Shown in pieces: positions 31,725 to 40,321 of a DNA stretch of 64,000 bases. The first letter of the stretch is position 1; every line of letters begins with the position of its first letter. Source of the DNA: Microbacterium arborescens (lineage in GTDB: Bacteria > Actinomycetota > Actinomycetes > Actinomycetales > Microbacteriaceae); NCBI RefSeq assembly GCF_030369635.1, contig NZ_CP128474.1:2790001-2854000 (forward strand), given 5' to 3'. A program made the position numbers and the translations under genes. Under the pieces are notes generated by a model that saw only the letters and a list, made by a program, of their open reading frames with translations, did no database searches and had not been told where the DNA came from.

Positions 31725-33078
31725 GGGAGAGTCGGTCGGCCACGACACCGGCGAGCTCGTCGGCGATCGTCCGGGCCTCATCCTCCGTCGTCGCCTCGAC
31801 CATGACCCGCACGAGCGGCTCGGTGCCCGACGCGCGCAGCAGCACGCGGCCGGAGTCGCCGAGGCGCGCGGACGCGGCGGCGACGGCATCCTGGACACCC
31901 GCGTCGCTCGCGACCCGGTCGCGGTCGACGCCGCGAACGTTGACGAGCACCTGCGGATACACCGTCATGACGGATGCGAGCTCGGCAGCGGTCTTGCGCT
32001 GGCGCGCCATCTCGGCGGCGAGGTGGAGCCCCGTCAGCAGGCCGTCGCCGGTCGTCGCGTAGCGGCTCATGATGACATGCCCGCTCTGCTCGCCGCCGAG
32101 CCCGAAACGGCCCTGATTCATCCGCTCGAGCACGTAGCGATCGCCGACGGCGGTCTGCTCGACGGCGATGCCGTGCTCGGCCATCGCCCGGTGCAGTCCG
32201 AGGTTGCTCATCACGGTCGCGACGAGGGTGTTGAAGGGCAGGCGTCCGCGTTCCTTCATCGCCACCGCGAGGATGGCCATGATCTGGTCGCCGTCGATCA
32301 CGCGACCGTCGGCGTCGACGGCGAGGCAGCGGTCGGCGTCGCCGTCGTGGGCGATGCCGATGTCGGCGCCGGTGCGGATGACCTCCGCCGCAACCCGGTC
32401 GAGATGGGTCGAGCCGACGCCGTCGTTGATGTTGAGGCCGTCGGGGTCGGCACCGATCACGGTGACCTTCGCACCGGCGTCTCGGAACGTCTGCGGAGAC
32501 ACCCCCGACGCGGCGCCGTGCGCGCAGTCGATGACGACGTGGATGCCGTCGAGCGTGTGGGGCAGCGAGCCGAGAAGGTGGACGACGTAGCGGTCCTCGG
32601 CGTCGGCGAACACGCGGATGCGGCCGACGGCGGCACCGGTCGGCTGGAGCTTGGGACCGGTGAGGGCCTCTTCGATACGGCGCTCGACCTCGTCGGGGAG
32701 CTTGACGCCGCCGCGCGCGAAGATCTTGATGCCGTTGTCGGGAGCAGGGTTGTGGGACGCCGAGACCATGACGCCGAAGTCGGCGTCGATGTCGCCGACG
32801 AGGAACGCCGCAGCAGGGGTGGGCAGAACGCCCGCGTCGAGCACGTCGACCCCGGAGGAGGCGAGCCCAGCGGCCACGGCGGCGGAGAGGAACTCGCCCG
32901 AAACGCGGGGGTCACGCGCCACGACAGCGGTCAGCCGCTTGCCGGCGGACTTGCGCGCCTCGGCGATACGGCCCTGGCCCAGGACGACGGCAGTCGCCTG
33001 GGCCAGGGTGAGTGCGAGTTCGGCGGTGAGGGGGCCGTTGGCCAGCCCCCGAACACCGTCCGTACCGAACAGCGCCAC
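31717..33078 (-). CDS. glmM: Phosphoglucosamine mutase
   Basis: GlmM converts glucosamine-6-phosphate to glucosamine-1-phosphate. 453 residues: N-terminal [14 protein letters not shown], the phosphoserine loop SASHNP near residue 105, the metal-binding [13 protein letters not shown] and the phosphate-binding [12 protein letters not shown] near the end. It lies 5 bp after rpsI in the conserved rplM-rpsI-glmM order of Actinobacteria. Confidence 0.97.
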   Translation of the reverse strand: MALFGTDGVRGLANGPLTAELALTLAQATAVVLGQGRIAEARKSAGKRLTAVVARDPRVSGEFLSAAVAAGLASSGVDVLDAGVLPTPAAAFLVGDIDADFGVMVSASHNPAPDNGIKIFARGGVKLPDEVERRIEEALTGPKLQPTGAAVGRIRVFADAEDRYVVHLLGSLPHTLDGIHVVIDCAHGAASGVSPQTFRDAGAKVTVIGADPDGLNINDGVGSTHLDRVAAEVIRTGADIGIAHDGDADRCLAVDADGRVIDGDQIMAILAVAMKERGRLPFNTLVATVMSNLGLHRAMAEHGIAVEQTAVGDRYVLERMNQGRFGLGGEQSGHVIMSRYATTGDGLLTGLHLAAEMARQRKTAAELASVMTVYPQVLVNVRGVDRDRVASDAGVQDAVAAASARLGDSGRVLLRASGTEPLVRVMVEATTEDEARTIADELAGVVADRLSLS

Positions 33079-33083
33079 GGAGC

Positions 33084-33575
33084 TTAACGCTTCGAGTACT
33101 GAGGAGCCTTGCGGGCCTTCTTGAGACCGGCCTTCTTGCGCTCCTTCACGCGAGCGTCGCGCGAGAGGAAGCCGGCCTTCTTCAGGGTCGGGCGGTTGTT
33201 CTCAGCGTCGATCTCGTTGAGCGCACGGGCGATGCCGAGACGCAGCGCGCCGGCCTGACCCGAAGGGCCACCGCCCGAGATGCGCGCGATGACGTCGTAC
33301 GAGCCGGCGAGCTCGAGCACCGTGAACGGGTCGTTGATGAGCTGCTGGTGCAGCTTGTTCGGGAAGTAGTCCTCGAGCGTGCGCCCGTTGACCGTGACCG
33401 TGCCCGAACCGGGGATGAGGCGCACGCGGGCGATGGCCTGCTTGCGGCGACCCACGGCGGCACCGGGGACCGAGAGGACCGGACGCGGAGCGGAAGCGGC
33501 AGCGGCCTCCGCGGCGGGCGTCTCGGTCGAGTAGTTCTGGGGGGTCTCCTCGAGGGAGTCAGCGATCTTCGCCAT
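33084..33575 (-). CDS. rpsI: 30S ribosomal protein S9
   Basis: 163 residues, with a 35-residue acidic/Ala-rich N-terminal extension usual for Microbacteriaceae before the core [18 protein letters not shown]. The conserved core ends in APQYSKR, whose last residues reach the P-site tRNA. It is 29 bp behind rplM. Confidence 0.97.
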   Translation of the reverse strand: MAKIADSLEETPQNYSTETPAAEAAAASAPRPVLSVPGAAVGRRKQAIARVRLIPGSGTVTVNGRTLEDYFPNKLHQQLINDPFTVLELAGSYDVIARISGGGPSGQAGALRLGIARALNEIDAENNRPTLKKAGFLSRDARVKERKKAGLKKARKAPQYSKR

Positions 33576-33604
33576 CAGTGGTTCCTTGAGTGTTTTCGCG
33601 GCGC

Positions 33605-34051
33605 TTACTGGGCGACCTGGTCGAAGGTGTAGGTGGTGGGCTGCTGCGCAGCGTGCGGGTGCTCGGCACCGGCGTAGACCTTGAGCTTCGAGAGCTGCTG
33701 GCGGCCCAGGCTGTTCTTCGGGAGCATGCCGCGAATGGCCTTCTCGACGGCGCGGACGGGGTTCTTCTCGAGCAGCTCCTCGTAGGAGACCGACTTGAGA
33801 CCGCCCGGGTAGCCCGAGTGGCGGTAGGCCATCTTCTTCTGGAGCTTCTGACCGGTCAGGGCCACCTTCTCGGCGTTGACGACGATGACGAAGTCACCGG
33901 TGTCGACGTGAGGAGCGAACGAAGCCTTGTGCTTGCCGCGGAGGAGGACGGCGGCGTGCGAGGCGAGGCGGCCGAGAACGACGTCGGTTGCGTCGATGAC
34001 CAGCCACTCGCGCTGGATCTCGCCAGCCTTGGGGGTGAAAGTGCGCGTCAC
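33605..34051 (-). CDS. rplM: 50S ribosomal protein L13
   Basis: 148 residues with the family pattern [34 protein letters not shown] and YRHSGYPGG. The frame is open upstream, but the conserved N-terminus fixes the GTG at 34051 ([13 protein letters not shown]). First gene of rplM-rpsI-glmM. Confidence 0.96.
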   Translation of the reverse strand: MTRTFTPKAGEIQREWLVIDATDVVLGRLASHAAVLLRGKHKASFAPHVDTGDFVIVVNAEKVALTGQKLQKKMAYRHSGYPGGLKSVSYEELLEKNPVRAVEKAIRGMLPKNSLGRQQLSKLKVYAGAEHPHAAQQPTTYTFDQVAQ

Positions 34052-34107
34052 AGTAGTGCTGCTTTCTTGAATCGAACGGAGGAGTTCGTGAATCCCGCTC
34101 CGGGGTG

Positions 34108-34217
34108 GTTCGTCCGACGGGGACGAACACGCCAGTGGAGGGCTCACGTTCGTGGCGACACGCCTGCATGGCATGCGCACCAAAGAGACAGCGTACGCTA
34201 TCGGTCGACGTTATCAA
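34108..34217 (-). promoter_or_regulatory. rplM promoter and leader hairpin
   Basis: On the minus strand, TTGATA (34212-34217) and TACGCT (34190-34195) are spaced by 16 bp, giving a leader of about 130 nt. It contains a perfect hairpin GTTCGTCC/GGACGAAC (34108-34128) with a 5-nt loop. Autoregulatory r-protein leaders are common for this operon, but no known structure is recognised. Confidence 0.55.
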
Positions 34218-34278
34218 AGCCGCGCCTGTCCCCCCGGGCCGTCCTCGATCTCTCATGCACCCCGATCGGAGACCCCGG

Positions 34279-35976
34279 ATGCCCCTGTTCGAATTGCAGC
34301 GTGCGCGCGTCGGGCGCATCCGGGTGTTAACGCGCGCGCAGCTGCCGTTCGTCGTCGGCACGCTCGTCGTGATCTGCGCCCTCGCCGTCGGGGCGCCGTC
34401 CTCGCTGTCGTCGCCGTTCGTCGGTGCGGCCGTGATCCTCGTCATCGCCACCACGATGGCCGGCGCGCTCGTCCCGTGGGAACGGTTCTCGCCGTCATGG
34501 CTGATCGTGCTGGCGTTCTCTGACATCGTCGCCGTCGCGCTGCTGCGGACCGAGGTCGTCTGGCTGCTGCCCGGCGTGAGCATGCTCGCGATCTTCCCGA
34601 TCCTGTGGATCGCGTACGGGTTCCCGCCGGTCGCCTTCGTCGCGGCGGTGGGCGGCGCGGCGTTCATGACCTCCCTGCCCTTCGTCGTGCGCGGCACCTT
34701 GCCGGTCACGGCGCTCGAGTGGGTCAACGTCTTCACTCTCCCGGTACTCATCCTCGCCGTCGCCGTCGTCGTCAACATCGCGGCGCAGCATCTGCGCCGG
34801 AGCAGCCGTCGTCTCCGCTCATCGCACGAGGAGCGGGCGCGCGCGCTCACGCAAGCCCACGACAACGAGCTGGTGCTGCGCACCGTGCTCGACACGGTGC
34901 GCAGCGGCGTGGCGCTGTACGACGACGCGGGTCGCCTGGTCCTGGCCAACCGGACCGCCGAGGACCTCTCGGTCGCGTCGGGCTTCTCCTTGGACGAACC
35001 CCCCTACGCGGGCGACGCGGTGCTGGCCGCCGACCGCGCCACGCCCGTCCCCCGTCACGAGCAGCTGATCCCCCGGGCCCTGCGGGGCGAGAGGGTGAGC
35101 GAGGCCATCGAGTGGGTCGGGCCGCCGATGGCGCAGCGCGCGATCCTCGCCGACTCCGACCGCGTGCGCCGCGCCGACGGCACCCTGCTGGGCACGCTCG
35201 TCGTCGCCCACGACGTCACGGAGATGGCCGACGCCGCGCAGATCCGGCACGACTTCCTGCGGACCGTGTCGCACGAGCTGCGCACGCCGCTGACGAGCGT
35301 CACCGGATACCTCGATCTGCTGACGGAGCGAGTGGGGTCGGACGATCCGGCCGCGATGCGCTACCTCTCGCTCGTCGAGCGCAACGTCCTCGTGCTGACG
35401 GACCGCATCAACGAGCTGCTCGCCGCCGCCTCGACCGACACCGAGGTGTCACCGCGGCCCGTGACCCTCAGCGATCTGATCGCCTCGGCGGTGCGCGCCG
35501 TCACGCCGCAGGCCGAGCGCCGCGGCAGCTCGATCCAGCAGATCGGCGCGACGGACGAACGCGTCGTCCTCGACCCCGTGCGCATCCGCCAGTCGCTCGA
35601 GGAGCTGCTGGTCAACGCCCTGAAGTTCAGCCCACCCGCGTCGGCCGTCGTGATCGGTCAGCGCGTGGACGACTCGGGCATCCACATCGTCGTCAGCGAC
35701 AGCGGCCCGGGCCTGACTTCTCTCGAGCGGACCCGCGTCTTCGACCCGTTCTACCGCACGACGTACGCCCGCGAGCACGCGATCCAGGGCTTCGGCATCG
35801 GGCTCTCGGTGGTCCGCAACGCGGTCGTGGCTCACGGCGGGCGTGTCCGGGTGGGAGCGTCTGCGTCCGGCGGCACCGCGATGGCCATCGTGCTGCCCAC
35901 CACGTCACCACGCGAGCGGCCCCTCAGCGCGCCCGTGTCAAGTGCAGGCGCGACATTCACCGCGACAGGAGAATGA
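34279..35976 (+). CDS. Membrane-bound PAS-containing sensor histidine kinase
   Basis: 565 residues. About six membrane segments (residues 20-190) with short loops, a PAS-like domain (about 210-325), HisKA with H-box TVSHELRTPLTSVTGYLDLL, then HATPase with N-box LEELLVNALKFS and G-boxes DSGPGL and GFGIGLSVV. The ATG at 34279 has GGAG eight bases upstream; an in-frame ATG at 34255 is possible. No response regulator is adjacent. The next gene, 48 bp downstream, encodes a second, soluble kinase. Confidence 0.85.
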   Translation: MPLFELQRARVGRIRVLTRAQLPFVVGTLVVICALAVGAPSSLSSPFVGAAVILVIATTMAGALVPWERFSPSWLIVLAFSDIVAVALLRTEVVWLLPGVSMLAIFPILWIAYGFPPVAFVAAVGGAAFMTSLPFVVRGTLPVTALEWVNVFTLPVLILAVAVVVNIAAQHLRRSSRRLRSSHEERARALTQAHDNELVLRTVLDTVRSGVALYDDAGRLVLANRTAEDLSVASGFSLDEPPYAGDAVLAADRATPVPRHEQLIPRALRGERVSEAIEWVGPPMAQRAILADSDRVRRADGTLLGTLVVAHDVTEMADAAQIRHDFLRTVSHELRTPLTSVTGYLDLLTERVGSDDPAAMRYLSLVERNVLVLTDRINELLAAASTDTEVSPRPVTLSDLIASAVRAVTPQAERRGSSIQQIGATDERVVLDPVRIRQSLEELLVNALKFSPPASAVVIGQRVDDSGIHIVVSDSGPGLTSLERTRVFDPFYRTTYAREHAIQGFGIGLSVVRNAVVAHGGRVRVGASASGGTAMAIVLPTTSPRERPLSAPVSSAGATFTATGE

Positions 35977-36024
35977 TCCCGACGCTGAGACTCCCGACAA
36001 CTCGGCCCGTTCGAGGTGACGACG

Positions 36025-37089
36025 ATGATGAGCGCTCCCCCCTACGACCACGCCCCCGCGGCGAGGGCGCCCCTCGCGGGCGCCTCGACCGACTGGGCAG
36101 CGCAAGTGACCTCGGTCGCGATCGTCGAGCTCGACGACGCCGGCGTGGTGCGGTCGTGGAACCCCGGGGCCGAGCGGCTCAAGCGGTACGCCGCGCCTGA
36201 CGTCATCGGCACGCCGTTCTCGCGGTTCTACCGGCCCGAGGACCGGGAGCGCGGCCGGCCGGAGCGACTGCTCGCCGCCGCTCGCGCCGAGGGGTCGGTC
36301 GAGGACACCGGCTGGCGCGTGCGCGGGGACGGCTCGCTCTTCTGGGCGCACGTGCTCATCACGGCCGTCCGCGACGACGACAACGCGCCCGCGGGCTTCG
36401 TGAAGATCGTGCGCGACCTCAGCGAGGCCAAGCGCATCGACGACGAGAAGGACGGCTTCCTCCGCGCCTTCGCCCACGACCTCCTCTCTCCGATCACGGC
36501 GTTGCGGGGATACGTCGATCTGCTCGAGGACGAGATCCCCGCGGCTCAGGCCGGACTGCTGCAGCACGTGTCGCGCGTGACCGACCACATCATCGCGATG
36601 GCGGGAGAGCTGTCGGCGCACGTGCGGGGCGGCCACGGCGACGAGAGCGAGGAGACCGATCTGCTCACCCTCGCCCGCGAGGCGGCCGAGCTCGTCCTGC
36701 CGGGCGACGTCAACGAGCGGGTGGCGGTGCGGGGCGCGGGCCGCGCGCACGTGTCGACCGATCGCGCGCTGCTGCGCCGGGCTCTGGCGAACATCATCGA
36801 CAACGCCGCGAAGTACAGCGAGGACGCGATCGTCGTCTCGGTGTCGGAGGAACCGGATGCCGCTGTCGTCTCCGTCGCCGACAGCGGACGCGGCATCGAT
36901 CCGGCCGACCTCGCGTCGATCTTCGAGCCGTACCACCGCGGACGACTCTCCGACCCCGGTGACGGCGGCACGGGCGTGGGTCTCGCGAGCGTCCGCGACA
37001 TCGCGCGGCGGCTGGGCGGCGAGGCGTTCATCGAGAGCACTCGCGGGGTCGGCACGACGGTCACCCTGCGCCTGCCGCCCTCACACTGA
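36025..37089 (+). CDS. Soluble PAS sensor histidine kinase
   Basis: 354 residues without membrane segments. PAS domain (about residues 25-140) with SVAIVELDDAGVVRSWNPGAERLKRY and a PAC-like VRDLSEAKRIDDEKDGF. The H-box is FAHDLLSPITALRGYVDLL, with the histidine followed by DLLSP instead of ELRTP. The HATPase has ALANIIDNAAKYS, ADSGRGID and GTGVGLASVRDI. The ATG at 36025 follows GAGG; a GTG three codons upstream is also in frame. Probably cotranscribed with the preceding kinase. Confidence 0.85.
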   Translation: MMSAPPYDHAPAARAPLAGASTDWAAQVTSVAIVELDDAGVVRSWNPGAERLKRYAAPDVIGTPFSRFYRPEDRERGRPERLLAAARAEGSVEDTGWRVRGDGSLFWAHVLITAVRDDDNAPAGFVKIVRDLSEAKRIDDEKDGFLRAFAHDLLSPITALRGYVDLLEDEIPAAQAGLLQHVSRVTDHIIAMAGELSAHVRGGHGDESEETDLLTLAREAAELVLPGDVNERVAVRGAGRAHVSTDRALLRRALANIIDNAAKYSEDAIVVSVSEEPDAAVVSVADSGRGIDPADLASIFEPYHRGRLSDPGDGGTGVGLASVRDIARRLGGEAFIESTRGVGTTVTLRLPPSH

Positions 37090-38727
37090 CGGCAGCGGGA
37101 AGACCGATTCCAGGACGACGTCGTCGCCGTCCTGGAACACTCGACGTCCGCGGGTCCCGAGGCCGCGGCCGGGATGCGGCACGAGTCGTCCGGGCGACGA
37201 GACTCGCAGGAGAAGCGCCCCCGAGCCCGTGACGCGCGCGACCACGTGCGCCCGGCGCGCCCCGGAGTGTTTGACGGCGTTGACGAGCGCGTCGGTGACG
37301 AGGGAGACGACACGGTCGGCGGTCTCCGGGTCGGCCAGCCGGTGCCGGACGGCGTCGTCGATGTGCTGCGTGACCGCGACGGCGGGCGCCCACGCCTCGA
37401 TCAGACGATCGAGCGACTCGCTCGCAGGCATCCGCTCGGAGACCCCCTTGTCGAGGATGTCGTCGAACGCCGCCTCGGTTCGGCCCCGGAAGTCCGCCAC
37501 CTCATCCGGTGTGGGGGCCCGCTCGTCGACGCGGGCCCCGAAGACCACGCATGCACCCTGCGCGCGCCCATGGAGCACGTCGATCGCCCGGCGGGCGGAG
37601 GCCCCCTCGTCGACCTCGGCCGCCTCGCGGGCGACCTCCGCGAGGCCCGCGGCCGCGCGGCGCTCGTCGGCACCGGCCCGGGAAAGGGCGTCGCGACAGA
37701 GAGCGACCAGGACCGCGACGACGGGGACGGCGAGCACGGGAACCAGCCCGAGCACACCGATGTGCGGCAGGAAGAGATAGGTGACCATGCTCATCGCGAC
37801 GCCGGCGGCGGTCCAGCTCGCCAGGAAGGCGACGGGTCGCGGCGGGCGCGCCCACCGGCGCACAACGGCACCGGCGACGAGATCGACGAGGATGCCGCCG
37901 CCCAGACCGGCGAGGCCGACCCCCGCTCCACCCGCCGCGATGGCGTACGGCATGCAGGCCACGGCATACAGCGGCGCGACGCTGAGCCAGGGCGGGGCGA
38001 TCAGACGGAGCGACAGGCGCGGGCTCGGCTCGTGAGGCAGCGGCTCGTGCGGCAGCGGAGCGTCGGAGGCTCCGGCGTCGGGACGTCGCCGCATCCGATC
38101 CACACGGTGACTGAGTGCGCGAACCTCCTCGGAGAACGCGCGGACGGCCTCGAAGTCGACCGGGCCGCCGAGCATGTGTTCGCGAGCGCGACGCAGTTCC
38201 GCGATACCGGTGACCAGGGCCGCCCGCGACTCCGATGCGATTCGCTGTCGCTGCGCCTCGGCGCTCGCGACCCGCGCGAGCGCCGCGCGCAGCCGTTCGG
38301 CGGCGGCACGCGACGCGGCGTGACGTGACGTGATGACGGCCACGATCGACAGCAGCGCGACGGCGGTCACGAGGTTGGTCGCGATGCGCGAGGGCATCGG
38401 TCCGCTGGGAACGATGCCGAACAGTGCCGAGCTGATCGCGTCGTTGACGAAGGAGCGCATCGTCGCCACCGCGACGAGGCCGACGAGCACCAGCGCGCCG
38501 CGGGCGGTCCGTGACGGCAGTCGTCGTTCCGCGACGGCCACGGGCACGAGCAGCGCCGCGAGGACCGCCCACCCGAGGACGGCGACCGTCGCGCCGCGCA
38601 GGTAGGCCTCGATGCCCACCCCGCCGATCGAGGGCACCGAGAAGATCCCGGCGACCAGCAGCGACACAGCGGCGCTCCAGCGGGTGTAGAAGCCGCCGCC
38701 GGAGACCGCGTTCCACCAGGTCGTCAT
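37081..38727 (-). CDS. Membrane sensor-kinase-like protein (paralogue B)
   Basis: 548 residues, paralogue of the protein at 6500-8290. The N-terminus MTTWWNAVSGGGFYTRWS matches WWDAISGGRFLTIWS there. Both have two hydrophobic blocks, the H-box-like VLHGRAQGACV, the N-box-like VTDALVNAVKHSGARRA and a short Gly-rich end (HPGRGLGTRGRR). The G-box is degenerate, so kinase activity is uncertain. Last of two minus-strand genes behind the CPBP protease (25 bp gap), with GGAG before the ATG. Confidence 0.65.
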   Translation of the reverse strand: MTTWWNAVSGGGFYTRWSAAVSLLVAGIFSVPSIGGVGIEAYLRGATVAVLGWAVLAALLVPVAVAERRLPSRTARGALVLVGLVAVATMRSFVNDAISSALFGIVPSGPMPSRIATNLVTAVALLSIVAVITSRHAASRAAAERLRAALARVASAEAQRQRIASESRAALVTGIAELRRAREHMLGGPVDFEAVRAFSEEVRALSHRVDRMRRRPDAGASDAPLPHEPLPHEPSPRLSLRLIAPPWLSVAPLYAVACMPYAIAAGGAGVGLAGLGGGILVDLVAGAVVRRWARPPRPVAFLASWTAAGVAMSMVTYLFLPHIGVLGLVPVLAVPVVAVLVALCRDALSRAGADERRAAAGLAEVAREAAEVDEGASARRAIDVLHGRAQGACVVFGARVDERAPTPDEVADFRGRTEAAFDDILDKGVSERMPASESLDRLIEAWAPAVAVTQHIDDAVRHRLADPETADRVVSLVTDALVNAVKHSGARRAHVVARVTGSGALLLRVSSPGRLVPHPGRGLGTRGRRVFQDGDDVVLESVFPLPSV

Positions 38728-38752
38728 GCGGACTCCGTGCCGAGGCGAGGAC

Positions 38753-39565
38753 TCAGGCCGCGAAGGTTCCGACGAGGGCGAGGCCGACCCCCGAGAGGTT
38801 GTAGACGACGTGCGTGACGACGCCGGTCCAGATGCGCCCGGTCAGGAGCACGAGCCCGGCGCACACCGCCCCCACGAGCGCGATCGAGAGCACGCCGTCG
38901 ACGCCCAGGTCGCCGCCGATGAGGTGACTCACCAGGAAGACCGCCGTCGAGACGAGCAGGGCGGCGACACCCGCGGTCGCCGGCCCCGCGGCGCGGCGCA
39001 GGAGCGTGTAGACGGCGACGAGCACGACCCCGCGGAAGAAGAACTCCTCCAGGACGGGCGCGACGACACCGGCAGCGGCGGCATCCGTCAGCCACCAGCT
39101 CGCCGGAAGCCCGCCGTCGACGAGCAGGAGGCCGGGGAACCGGGCCTGCCCGTCGACCCCCTGCTGGATGAGCCCCTGGGCGAGCCGGAGAACGACGCCG
39201 AATCCGAGACCGATGAGGAGGTCGGAGGCACGGAACCGGAGGAGCCCCGCCGGCCGCGAGACGCGAAGCGCCAGGACGACGGGAATCAGCATCCCGAGCC
39301 AGAGCGCCGCCGTCGCGGCGATGCCGGACCAGGCAGCGGCGGGCTGGAGCCACAGCACGAGATACCCCAGCAGGATGCCGCCGCCGAGGCTCACGAGCGA
39401 CCAGGCGAGCATCATCTCGCGCCAGCGGCGCACGCTGGATCCGCCCTGGCGCCAGTCGACGCGACGGCGACGTGGGCGCCGCGACCGCGACGAGGCGTAC
39501 TCCGCCGACGGGTCGACGGCGGGATCGGCGACGGACGCGACCGGCTCGCTAGGGTGGGTGTGCAC
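38753..39565 (-). CDS. CPBP-family intramembrane metalloprotease
   Basis: 270 residues, about seven membrane segments after a basic N-terminus (SRSRRPRRRRVDW). The glutamate motif EEFFFRGVVLV and the histidine motif FLVSHLIGG are those of Abi/CPBP proteases. The GTG start lies 6 nt after a minus-strand TAACGT -10 (39572-39577), so the mRNA is probably leaderless. Substrate unknown; it may act on the sensor-like protein encoded next to it, which is only a guess from linkage. Confidence 0.8.
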   Translation of the reverse strand: MHTHPSEPVASVADPAVDPSAEYASSRSRRPRRRRVDWRQGGSSVRRWREMMLAWSLVSLGGGILLGYLVLWLQPAAAWSGIAATAALWLGMLIPVVLALRVSRPAGLLRFRASDLLIGLGFGVVLRLAQGLIQQGVDGQARFPGLLLVDGGLPASWWLTDAAAAGVVAPVLEEFFFRGVVLVAVYTLLRRAAGPATAGVAALLVSTAVFLVSHLIGGDLGVDGVLSIALVGAVCAGLVLLTGRIWTGVVTHVVYNLSGVGLALVGTFAA

Positions 39566-39619
39566 GCGCCCACGTTACCGGCGGCCCGCCGACCGCCGCT
39601 GCCCCGATGCGGAGGTCAC

Positions 39620-40225
39620 ATGATCGAGATCGCGACGATCTGCACGGGCAACATCTGCCGCTCCCCTCTCGCCGCACTGCTGCTGCAGACGCGGCTCGCC
39701 GGGAGGGATGTCCGGGTCGCCAGCGCGGGGACGCGCGGCCTGGCCGATCACGCGATGACTCCCGAGGCGCAGCAGCTGGCGCTGGACCGCGGCGTGGCCG
39801 CGTCGGATGCCGCCGCCCACCGGGCGCGCTTCCTCACCGAACAGCACCTGAGCTCGGCGGACCTCGTCCTGGCCATGGCACGCGAGCACCGGCGCGCGGT
39901 GGCCGAGCTGGTCCCCTCGCGCACCCGCGTCGCCTTCACGGTGCGCGAGTTCGGACGCCTGGCGTCGTCGCTTCCGGATCGTGCGCTGCGCGACGCCGTC
40001 GATGCGGCCGCCGACCAGGACGCGGCCGGCCGGCTGCGCGCGGCGGTCGCGGCGGTCGCGGGGCAGCGGGGGCTCGTGCTCCCGCCGGCCGACCCCGCCG
40101 ACGACGACGTCGTCGACCCGTACCGGCGCTCGTGGTCCACGTACGAGTTGTCGGCGGCGCAGCTCGATCCCGCCATCGACCAGGTCGTGCGCGTCGTCGG
40201 GCTCGCGACGGCGACGGCGGCCTGA
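39620..40225 (+). CDS. Low-molecular-weight protein-tyrosine phosphatase
   Basis: 201 residues. The N-terminal P-loop CTGNICRSPLA (Cys-x5-Arg) and the general-acid motif DPYRRS near residue 170 are complete. In EPS systems such enzymes (Wzb type) dephosphorylate the BY-kinase. The BY-kinase gene follows 96 bp downstream on the same strand. GGAGG precedes the ATG. Compared with Wzb it carries an extra stretch of about 40 residues before the general-acid loop. Confidence 0.9.
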   Translation: MIEIATICTGNICRSPLAALLLQTRLAGRDVRVASAGTRGLADHAMTPEAQQLALDRGVAASDAAAHRARFLTEQHLSSADLVLAMAREHRRAVAELVPSRTRVAFTVREFGRLASSLPDRALRDAVDAAADQDAAGRLRAAVAAVAGQRGLVLPPADPADDDVVDPYRRSWSTYELSAAQLDPAIDQVVRVVGLATATAA

Positions 40226-40321
40226 TCCGGCACGCGCGATCCGACCCCGGCCCGAAACATGGCTGTGGCAGACTGATCCGAGTTTCCGCCGATGCCCTCG
40301 TGGCGCGCACCGAAGGGCAGC

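Noticed and set aside
31291..33087. Plus-strand ORF of 598 codons
   Set aside because: Antisense to glmM and overlapping the end of the oxidoreductase; no domain seen.
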